DNA of 11,830 nt, from NCBI GenBank assembly GCA_030592625.1, contig JAUVIY010000052.1:1-11830 (forward strand), in the 5' to 3' direction. A program made the translations under genes and the position numbers. The stretch is from Spirochaeta sp. GTDB lineage: Bacteria > Spirochaetota > Spirochaetia > DSM-2461. This document shows, piece after piece, positions 7,220 through 11,830 of the stretch. The notes beneath the pieces were generated by a model that was not told the origin of the DNA, ran no database searches, and saw only the letters and a program-made list of their open reading frames with translations. Every line of letters begins with the position of its first letter. Positions within the stretch are counted from its first letter, which is position 1.

Positions 7220-8238
7220 AATTCATCCTCCCTCGTATCAGCGCCGGGATTCTCCGGAACGGTTTCTTCACTGATTCCCCGCTTGAGAATTGGATTGTTC
7301 TGCAGTCCTTCCATCACCTTCTGCGCCTGTGTGAGAGAACGTATGGTTTCATCGAGGGTCAGGGCCAACTGAGGACTGATACCTGCCAGTGATGTGGAGA
7401 GTGAATTGACCCCCGCTGCAGCTCCTTCCAGTTGAACAATAATTGACAGAATATGGTCCCACAGAACATTGTCATCGTTGAGCAGGGTATCCAGCGACCC
7501 GGTCGGATCCAGGAGAGTGGGAACCAGACCTGTGGGATCTTCAAGTTCCACGGCAAGGTTGGCCAGAGACGCAGTGATATCATTCACATCCCGGATACTC
7601 AGGTCCAGACCGGCGGAAAAATCTTCGAGATTCCGGACTGTGCTGCTGAATGCATCATTCCCTTCACCTTCAATACCGGTTTTCAGCGAGGAGGAGAGAT
7701 TTCCGATGGAAACAATGGTTTCATCGAGGTTGTCGAGGATTTCCGGAAGCTCGGCCAGTATGTCGGTGATGGCATCACCACCGGTGGGACGATCCACACG
7801 CCGGGTTTTCACCAGCATTTTACCCTCGACGGTCTGAGTGGAGGGTATGTAGGTTCCATAGGGAAGAGGCAGGCCTTCAACCAGGCCCGGGTAGATTTCC
7901 AGAGCAGCGGCAGCACCCAGCAGACCCGATGGCAACACCAGGACCGAATCAGGAAGAATCCTGTCGTGATAGGTTACATAGATGTAGAAATCCAGATCCA
8001 CCTGGTTGTCCGCATTCAGGCTGATGTTCTTCACGCGGCCGACTTGAAATCCCCTGAGGTTCACCCCCATGCCGACTTTCAGGCCTTCGGCGGATGTGAA
8101 AAGGCTGGTGAAATAGATTTTCTTGGTAAACCACTTTTTACTCACTCCGGCGAATGCGGTGATGATAACCAGCAGAAGCATAGCGACAAGTGTGAAGATT
8201 CCGACGATTTTATTCGCATGCCTGAATTTGAATTTCAT
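7216..8238 (-). CDS. mlaD: Mce/MlaD-family periplasmic lipid-binding subunit
   Basis: MlaD-type proteins form a ring anchored to the inner membrane that passes phospholipids between the ABC transporter and the periplasm. This 340-residue protein has one N-terminal membrane anchor (about 11-30) and no cleavage motif. One Mce domain follows (about 38-118), with FTSAEGLKVGMGVNLRGFQVGRVKNI at its start and VLVLPSGLLGAAAALEIYPG at its end. Residues about 155-315 form a long helical extension ending NNPILKRGI, as in needle-like Mce proteins. It is longer than E. coli MlaD (183 residues), so the helical part may span more of the periplasm. It starts 26 bases after mlaF and its stop overlaps the TTG of the lipoprotein gene. 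No good ribosome site is visible before its ATG, so coupling to mlaF is likely. The acidic tail (TREDEF) is overlapped by the next gene's ribosome site. Confidence 0.92.
   Translation of the reverse strand: MKFKFRHANKIVGIFTLVAMLLLVIITAFAGVSKKWFTKKIYFTSLFTSAEGLKVGMGVNLRGFQVGRVKNISLNADNQVDLDFYIYVTYHDRILPDSVLVLPSGLLGAAAALEIYPGLVEGLPLPYGTYIPSTQTVEGKMLVKTRRVDRPTGGDAITDILAELPEILDNLDETIVSIGNLSSSLKTGIEGEGNDAFSSTVRNLEDFSAGLDLSIRDVNDITASLANLAVELEDPTGLVPTLLDPTGSLDTLLNDDNVLWDHILSIIVQLEGAAAGVNSLSTSLAGISPQLALTLDETIRSLTQAQKVMEGLQNNPILKRGISEETVPENPGADTREDEF
7227..7231 (-). promoter_or_regulatory. Strong Shine-Dalgarno selecting a TTG start for the lipoprotein gene
   Basis: GGAGG on the minus strand lies within the last codons of mlaD and seven bases upstream of the TTG. 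The nearest ATG is directly adjacent to it, in another frame, and soon meets a stop. This supports translational coupling of mlaD and the lipoprotein with a rare start codon that may lower the lipoprotein yield. Confidence 0.7.
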
Positions 8239-8264
8239 TTTTGTACCATTACATTATCCGCCGG

Positions 8265-9005
8265 TCAGACAAGATCCTGCAAGACCGGCAGCAGTACCGG
8301 ATCCTGTGAGGACATCACTTCCTGATAGGGCCCTGAAGCCACCATCCTGCCGTCGGAAAGAACGATGACCCTGTCGGCCAGCCTTCCGGTAACCTCCCTG
8401 TTGTGGGTAGCGACGATTATGGTGACTCCCGCTTCCTTGTATTCCTCTATCCTGGCAATCAACTGACGGGAGCTTACGTGATCCATAAAAGACAGTGAGT
8501 CATCGAGAAACAGAATCTCCGGCCGGGTAATGGTAGCCCGCAGGAAGCTCACCATTTTCTGCTGACCCATGGAAATTGCGGCCGGTCTCAGCGATGGATC
8601 CAAATCCAGCTTTACCGAAGCGAATGATTCGGCGATTTTACTTCGCAGAACATCATCGGAAAGGTCCGGATCGGCGGCCAGTAGGGGCAGGCTGAGGTTT
8701 TCCCCCAGGGACTTGTTGGCCCAGAGAGCCGCGTCCTGGAAATGGAATCCGGTCCGGGCCTGCATTTGCTGGAATTCCCCCTCGCCCATTGAGGCGATGG
8801 ATCCGCCTTCGAAAAATACATTGCCTTCCTCAGGGAGAATCAGTCCGGCGGCGCATTTCAGTACCAGAGATTTACCACTTCCGGAACTGCCGATTACCGC
8901 GGTAGACTTACCCCGTTGAAATTCCAGACTCAGACTGTCCAGTGCGACCCGGTCTTCGAAACGGATAGTAACATGATCCAGAACGATGGGAACGTCTTCA
9001 ATCAT
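8265..9005 (-). CDS. mlaF: Mla-type ABC transporter ATPase with divergent catalytic motifs
   Basis: This cytoplasmic ATPase (246 residues) would power lipid transport through MlaE. Walker A is intact (GSSGSGKS, 39-46), as are the Q-loop (Gln90 in FHFQD) and switch His (His201 in VATHN). Two core motifs are unusual. The signature that is normally LSGGQ reads ISMGQ (144-148), losing the first Gly. Walker B reads ILFLDD (164-169), with Asp169 where the catalytic Glu normally sits, and the usual DEP is DDS. The D-loop region reads LSFMD. The frame is otherwise undamaged and lies in a tightly packed operon, so the gene is real, perhaps with slow or altered ATP hydrolysis. Its ATG overlaps the mlaE stop (ATGA), implying translational coupling. 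The family is certain; the substrate is inferred from MlaE and MlaD. Confidence 0.93.
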   Translation of the reverse strand: MIEDVPIVLDHVTIRFEDRVALDSLSLEFQRGKSTAVIGSSGSGKSLVLKCAAGLILPEEGNVFFEGGSIASMGEGEFQQMQARTGFHFQDAALWANKSLGENLSLPLLAADPDLSDDVLRSKIAESFASVKLDLDPSLRPAAISMGQQKMVSFLRATITRPEILFLDDSLSFMDHVSSRQLIARIEEYKEAGVTIIVATHNREVTGRLADRVIVLSDGRMVASGPYQEVMSSQDPVLLPVLQDLV

Positions 9006-9784
9006 GCGGCCACCAGTATTGTGAACCAGATAATAATGCCGTCGGCTATAACGCAGAGGACGATACTTACGCCGATGGAACGTATGGTTTTAACCGGTAC
9101 TTCAGTAATGGCTCCACTGACACTGAAACCATAATACACCGACGTGGCGGCGATGATAATTCCAAAAACAAAACTCTTGGTAATACTGGCGATGATATCA
9201 ACGAGATAGAAGTTGGCGAAAAGAGCCGACAGATGATCGGCCAGTCTCACCCGGGTGAGTATTGAAGAGACGGTAAGGGAACCGAGCAGACCGAATACAT
9301 TCGAATACGCCGTGAGCAGGACCATGGAAAGAGACACACCTATAAGCCTGGGCACACCGAGCTGGGATACCGGATGAATGCCGACGGACATGTAGGCTTC
9401 CATTTCGTGGGAAACCACCATGTTCCCGAGTTCGGTGGTGATGGCGCTCCCGGAACGGGCAATAATCACGAATGCCGTAAGCAGCGGCCCCAGCTCCCTG
9501 GTGATAACGATGATGAGGATTCGGTAGAGCTGCTCGCCCAACAGGAAATCCGGCAGCTGGGCCCCTTGAATGATGATGACGGCACCGATACCCAGAGACA
9601 GCAGGGAGATGATGGAAAGCGCTCCTACCCCGGTAAAGAGTATCTGCATGATGAGAACCCGAAGCCCTATCCTCCTTTTTCCCAGGAAGTTGAAGGTTTC
9701 TTTGAAGAGAAAAAGCTGAAAGCCTGCTGCATAGGAAAGCTGTCCGAGAGATTGCCTGATGTGCCGTCCTAAAGTTTCCACCAT
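9002..9784 (-). CDS. mlaE: MlaE-family ABC transporter permease
   Basis: MlaE-type permeases form the inner-membrane dimer of Mce lipid transporters. The 260-residue length is typical. An amphipathic N-terminal segment (about 5-35) precedes five or so hydrophobic segments (about 42-75, 88-110, 145-175, 195-220 and 234-258). Family motifs are visible: ITRELGPLLTAFVIIARSGSAITTELGNM (94-122), including RELGP (96-100), and the EMEAYMSVGIHPV stretch (127-139), which replaces the usual EQIDALxVMGxxPV coupling loop. It is the first gene of the mlaE-mlaF-mlaD-lipoprotein operon. The ATG has only a weak AAGAT-like ribosome site. A possible promoter lies at 9794-9822. No MlaB-like STAS gene is adjacent, unlike the E. 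coli order. Confidence 0.93.
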   Translation of the reverse strand: MVETLGRHIRQSLGQLSYAAGFQLFLFKETFNFLGKRRIGLRVLIMQILFTGVGALSIISLLSLGIGAVIIIQGAQLPDFLLGEQLYRILIIVITRELGPLLTAFVIIARSGSAITTELGNMVVSHEMEAYMSVGIHPVSQLGVPRLIGVSLSMVLLTAYSNVFGLLGSLTVSSILTRVRLADHLSALFANFYLVDIIASITKSFVFGIIIAATSVYYGFSVSGAITEVPVKTIRSIGVSIVLCVIADGIIIWFTILVAA

Positions 9785-9793
9785 ATCTATCTT

Positions 9794-9822
9794 AATTTAA
9801 CGTCAGTGGAAGGGTTATTCAA
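9794..9822 (-). promoter_or_regulatory. mlaE: Candidate sigma70-type promoter for the mla operon
   Basis: Reading the minus strand, TTGAAT (9822-9817) and TAAATT (9799-9794) are separated by 17 bases, and the -10 ends ten bases before the mlaE ATG. Each hexamer matches four of six consensus bases. The position implies a very short leader, which fits the weak Shine-Dalgarno. This was found by eye in an AT-rich stretch and may be fortuitous. Confidence 0.35.
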
Positions 9823-9918
9823 TAAAAGGTTTGCGTCTTTTCACCATGCACTCGCTCACTATCGCGGCACCCTTCGCCGATTTGGAATCGGATTTCCTTC
9901 TATAAAAAACGGAAGCCG

Positions 9919-9924
9919 TATATA
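9919..9924 (+). promoter_or_regulatory. Candidate -10 box giving a near-leaderless transcript
   Basis: TATATA lies nine bases before the GTG start of the DUF1820-like gene. A transcript starting seven bases past it would begin at about 9931, two bases before the start codon, so the mRNA could be leaderless. This agrees with the lack of a good ribosome site. No convincing -35 element was found. Confidence 0.3.
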
Positions 9925-9932
9925 GTCGGACT

Positions 9933-10214
9933 GTGTCAATCTACCGCGTCCATTTCACATGGAAAGAAAAACAGGTTTTGCTCAAGGCCAGAAGCCTCGA
10001 TCTCACCCACCCGTATTTTGTTTCGATCAAGGATCTGGTTTTCACCAAAACCAGCCGCCTTGTAATCGATCCTTCAGAAGACGATGTTTTGAAAGAATTC
10101 GGTGGTTCGGATCATTTGATGATTCCGTTCCAGGCGGTAATTCTTATTGAGGAAATCAAGGATGAAAACCCCGCGGCCGGATCCATGAAGCTGTTCAAAA
10201 ACAATATAGATTAG
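9933..10214 (+). CDS. DUF1820-like small protein
   Basis: The 93-residue product (SIYRVHFTWKEK at the start, then DLTHPYFVSIKDLVF, LVIDPSEDDVLKEFGG and HLMIPFQAVILIEEI) matches the pattern I recall for DUF1820, a family of about 100 residues of unknown function found in proteobacteria and spirochaetes. The IDPSED motif, the ...MIPFQAV motif and alternating beta strands suggest a small beta-rich cytoplasmic fold; there is no signal or membrane segment. The start is GTG at 9933-9935, because this gives the family N-terminus. No proper Shine-Dalgarno is visible, and a TATATA at 9919-9924 hints at a leaderless message. The TAG stop (10212-10214) touches the left inverted repeat of the palindromic region. 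It diverges from the mla operon across about 150 bases. Function is unknown. Confidence 0.85.
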   Translation: MSIYRVHFTWKEKQVLLKARSLDLTHPYFVSIKDLVFTKTSRLVIDPSEDDVLKEFGGSDHLMIPFQAVILIEEIKDENPAAGSMKLFKNNID

Positions 10215-10237
10215 CAGCCGGAGCTGCCTGGAACCGC
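10214..10237 (+). repeat. Left terminal inverted repeat of the palindromic intergenic element
   Basis: These 24 bases match the inverted copy at 10463-10486 at 20 positions, with a perfect 13-base core AGCCGGAGCTGCC (10216-10228). The repeat is also self-complementary: GCAGC and GCTGC (10214-10227) form a five-pair hairpin over a CGGA loop. It starts on the last base of the DUF1820-like gene stop codon. No T-run follows, so it is not an ordinary intrinsic terminator. Confidence 0.7.
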
Positions 10238-10243
10238 TGCTGC

Positions 10244-10332
10244 AATGAAAGGTATTTCATACCCCAGGGCAGAGCCCTGAACCCGGAGTCGCCGCTGGCG
10301 ACTCCTTTCCGCGGCAAGCCGCGGGGTATGAA
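10244..10332. repeat. Branched palindromic module A (outer stem with three arms)
   Basis: An outer stem of ten perfect pairs, TTCATACCCC (10256-10265) with GGGGTATGAA (10323-10332), encloses three perfect hairpins. These are AGGGC-AGA-GCCCT (10266-10278), GGAGTCGCC-GCT-GGCGACTCC (10285-10305, nine pairs) and CCGCGGC-AA-GCCGCGG (10309-10324, seven pairs). The last arm shares two G's with the outer stem. The leading ATGAAA-GGTA-TTTCAT (10245-10260) can form its own hairpin and competes with the outer stem. The first 27 bases recur at 1560-1586, so it belongs to a dispersed family. No open frame is supported here. Confidence 0.75.
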
Positions 10333-10358
10333 CCATTCTTTCCCTGCTCTCACTCGGA

Positions 10359-10375
10359 AATGAAATGCTTTCATT
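10359..10375. repeat. Linker hairpin between the two palindromic modules
   Basis: AATGAAA (10359-10365) pairs with TTTCATT (10369-10375) over a TGC loop, seven perfect pairs. It resembles the ATGAAA/TTTCAT hairpin that opens module A, suggesting that each module is preceded by a similar hairpin and that the region arose by duplication of one unit. Confidence 0.55.
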
Positions 10376-10395
10376 CCTCTCGTTCGTTTGGGAAT

Positions 10396-10453
10396 CACCC
10401 CTCGTTCCAGCGGAACTCGCCTTGTAGGCTCGGCTCCGACGAACTTCGGGGTG
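10396..10453. repeat. Branched palindromic module B (same topology as module A)
   Basis: CACCCC (10396-10401) pairs with GGGGTG (10448-10453) around three small hairpins: GTTCC-AGC-GGAAC (10404-10416), GCCT-TGT-AGGC (10419-10429) and CCGA-CGAACT-TCGG (10436-10449). The third arm again shares two G's with the outer stem, exactly as in module A, and both outer stems close on CCCC/GGGG. Stems are shorter than in module A (four to six pairs), so this copy is more decayed or weaker. Confidence 0.5.
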
Positions 10454-10462
10454 CTTGCCTCC

Positions 10463-10486
10463 GCAATTCCGGGCAGCTCCGGCTAC
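10463..10486 (-). repeat. Right terminal inverted repeat of the palindromic intergenic element
   Basis: This is the inverted partner of 10214-10237 (20 of 24 matching; perfect core GGCAGCTCCGGCT at 10472-10484). The folE stop codon (TAG on the minus strand, 10485-10483) lies inside it, so the repeat supplies the end of folE. Together the two copies bound about 273 bases. Confidence 0.7.
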
Positions 10487-11040
10487 CTTCCTGCCAGTGT
10501 CAGGAATTCAATCCGTGTCGACGGATCGGCATGAAAGCTTCCCAGAACCGAACTGGTGGTCATGGATGAATGCTGTTTCCCGACACCCCTCATGGTCATG
10601 CACATATGCCGGGCTTCAATGATGACCCCGACACCCTCGGCGTCTACTGAGTCCTTTACCGCTCTTGCGATCTGGGAAGTCAGGCGCTCCTGAATCTGAA
10701 GACGCCGGGAGAAATGATCCACGATTCGGGCGAGTTTACTCAACCCGATCACTTTATGACGGGCAATGTAGCCAATGGTGCAGCTGCCGAAAAACGGCAG
10801 CATGTGGTGTTCGCAGAGGCTGTGTACTTCAATATTACGGCAGAGAATCATATTATTCGCTTCGGATTCGAAAACGGCACCGTTGATAACGGTTTTCAGA
10901 TCGCTCCGATATCCTGAAGTGAGAAAGGCCCAGGAGTCGGCAACACGTTCGGGTGTCTTGAGAAGCCCTTCCCGGTCAGGATTTTCCCCAATCTCCATCA
11001 GAAGCTCCCGGGTGAGCCGGGCCACTTTTTCCTGATCCAT
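10483..11040 (-). CDS. folE: GTP cyclohydrolase I
   Basis: FolE converts GTP to 7,8-dihydroneopterin triphosphate, the first step of tetrahydrofolate synthesis. It works in the cytoplasm as a homodecamer. The 185-residue length is within the bacterial range. Zinc ligands are Cys76, His79 and Cys147 (in [12 protein letters not shown] and [11 protein letters not shown]). Catalytic histidines are His78 and His145; all five match E. coli FolE with a constant offset of 34. Other family landmarks are [12 protein letters not shown] (27-38), the [24 protein letters not shown] segment (98-121), the [13 protein letters not shown] stretch (152-164) and a terminal EFLTL. The ATG has GAGGG seven bases upstream. 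It seems to be transcribed alone, divergent from the outer-membrane protein gene and convergent with the DUF1820-like gene. The stop codon lies in an inverted repeat, so the last residue or two after EFLTL may derive from repeat insertion. Confidence 0.97.
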   Translation of the reverse strand: MDQEKVARLTRELLMEIGENPDREGLLKTPERVADSWAFLTSGYRSDLKTVINGAVFESEANNMILCRNIEVHSLCEHHMLPFFGSCTIGYIARHKVIGLSKLARIVDHFSRRLQIQERLTSQIARAVKDSVDAEGVGVIIEARHMCMTMRGVGKQHSSMTTSSVLGSFHADPSTRIEFLTLAGR

Positions 11041-11195
11041 CGATAAGCCCTCTCTATACTCCAGTCATGTTTTCGTCGGCTATATGGGACCATATCCTGT
11101 AAAGGACGGCGAATCAACAACCATTGCAGAGACGGATTCCATAAAATGGTTATACTGCTGGTATCAGTGTTTTTTCCAATTCGAGGGTATACAAA

Positions 11196-11830
11196 ATGTT
11201 TCTAAACCAAATTCGGGTCATCAAGGCGGTTCTGCTCTGTCTCCTGGTGATACTTCCTGTTTTCAATCTCTTCGCTGAAGGCCCTGTCACCATCACCCGA
11301 ATTGATACGGAAATTGACGGCAAAACCCGCCGCAATGCCCTGCTGAAGGAACTCAGAATTCAGGAAGGCCGGGAATACGAAAGCCTGGCACATCTCGAGA
11401 AACTGGTGAACGCCCGAGCCCGGGATCTCTGGCGTCGGCGTATTTTCAAGGAATTTGAATATGAAATTAACGCCGATGATCCTACGGCCATCGAAATATA
11501 CATCAGTCTGACCGACTCCGTCACACTGGTTCCACGCCCAATGCTCAAGTACTCATCGGACAGGGGACTCACTCTGGGCCTCAAGGTTCAGTACTACAAC
11601 GCCTTCGGGACACTGACCGATCAGATGATCCAGGGATATTGGAGTCCGAACGAGATTCTCTTCAATTTGGAAGTTCAGAAAATCATTCTCGGTCCGCTGC
11701 ATCTGGATGTGGACTTTGAACAATTCGACGGCACCACCCGTTACGGGAATCCGGTGGGAGATACCATCGTCGAATACAGGAATTCCCGCTCTCAGGTATC
11801 CGCAACCCTGGACATACCGCTCTCAGGCGG
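11196..11830 (+). CDS. Omp85/BamA-like outer-membrane protein, 5' part (runs off the window)
   Basis: The frame is open from ATG 11196 to the window end (211 full codons). A signal peptide is clear: MFLNQIRVIKA, a hydrophobic core LLCLLVILPVFNL, and likely cleavage near LFA|E at residue 28. Residues about 31-103 resemble one POTRA-like domain (TITRIDTEIDGKTRRNALLKELRIQEGREY, then a helix LEKLVNARARDLWRRRIFKEFEYEI and a strand IEIYISLTDS). Alternating beta strands follow (VPRPMLKYSSDRGLTLGLKVQYYNAFGT and later), matching the start of an outer-membrane barrel of the surface-antigen type. Only one POTRA is present, against five in BamA, so it may be a TamA-like or specialised Omp85 member. GAGGG at 11183-11187 is eight bases before the ATG. 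The exact subfamily is uncertain because the barrel is truncated. Confidence 0.78.
   Translation, partial: MFLNQIRVIKAVLLCLLVILPVFNLFAEGPVTITRIDTEIDGKTRRNALLKELRIQEGREYESLAHLEKLVNARARDLWRRRIFKEFEYEINADDPTAIEIYISLTDSVTLVPRPMLKYSSDRGLTLGLKVQYYNAFGTLTDQMIQGYWSPNEILFNLEVQKIILGPLHLDVDFEQFDGTTRYGNPVGDTIVEYRNSRSQVSATLDIPLSG

Noticed and set aside
7453..8325. Long plus-strand open frame (290 residues) opposite mlaD
   Set aside because: It lies antisense to a clear Mce-family gene, has no recognisable domain or signal, and its composition (His/Gln/Gly-rich) is what the reverse of a coding frame gives.
10214..10227. GCAGC/GCTGC hairpin as an intrinsic terminator of the DUF1820-like gene
   Set aside because: No run of T residues follows on either strand and the stem is only five pairs. 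It is better explained as part of the inverted repeat.
10256..10332. Branched module A as a tRNA gene
   Set aside because: The cloverleaf-like pairing lacks the acceptor length, anticodon arm geometry and T-loop sequence of a tRNA. The arms have three- or two-base loops.
10195..10398. Minus-strand open frame (67 residues) through the palindromic region
   Set aside because: It reads through perfect palindromes, has no ribosome site and matches no recognisable protein. The open frame is a by-product of GC-rich repeat sequence.
10244..10486. CRISPR array
   Set aside because: The repeated strings are inverted palindromes of different length and sequence, not regularly spaced direct repeats, and no cas genes are present.
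11124..11156. TTGCAG ... TATACT as the promoter of the Omp85-like gene
   Set aside because: The spacer is 21 bases, too long for a standard sigma70 promoter, and other -35 choices at 17 bases do not resemble the consensus.

Overview
The window looks like chromosomal DNA of a diderm bacterium, most likely a free-living member of the Spirochaetota. This rests on an outer-membrane lipid-transport (Mce/Mla) operon, an Omp85-like outer-membrane protein, a Thermotoga-like membrane pyrophosphatase, a DUF1820-like protein and moderately GC-rich codon use. The phylum call is an inference from gene content. No mobile-element genes, tRNA, rRNA or CRISPR arrays were seen.

Layout: positions 3-86 may hold the tail of a gene entering from the left. 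A YbdG/MscM-type mechanosensitive channel (260-1564, +) converges on a two-gene minus-strand unit: a secreted protein with three PPC-like beta domains (2390-3925) and an unrecognised 258-residue protein (1593-2369). A membrane-bound, K+-dependent, probably Na+-pumping pyrophosphatase (4050-6212, -) follows. Upstream of it is a compact minus-strand operon mlaE-mlaF-mlaD-TPR lipoprotein (9784 down to 6332) with two stop/start overlaps. On the plus strand are a DUF1820-like gene (9933-10214) and, at the right edge, an Omp85/BamA-like gene cut by the window (11196 to beyond 11830). folE (10483-11040, -) lies between them.

Working together: the Mla/Mce genes encode an inner-membrane lipid transporter with a periplasmic lipid-binding ring and a candidate lipoprotein partner. 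The Omp85-like protein would assemble or translocate material in the outer membrane. The pyrophosphatase and the mechanosensitive channel handle ion gradients and osmotic stress. FolE starts folate/pterin synthesis.

The part least explained by ordinary genes is the roughly 270-bp convergent intergenic region at 10214-10486. It is bounded by near-perfect terminal inverted repeats and filled with two consecutive branched palindromic modules of the same topology. A fragment of the same repeat lies at 1560-1586 over the stop codon of the channel gene. The Mla ATPase also has a degenerate signature motif and Walker B.
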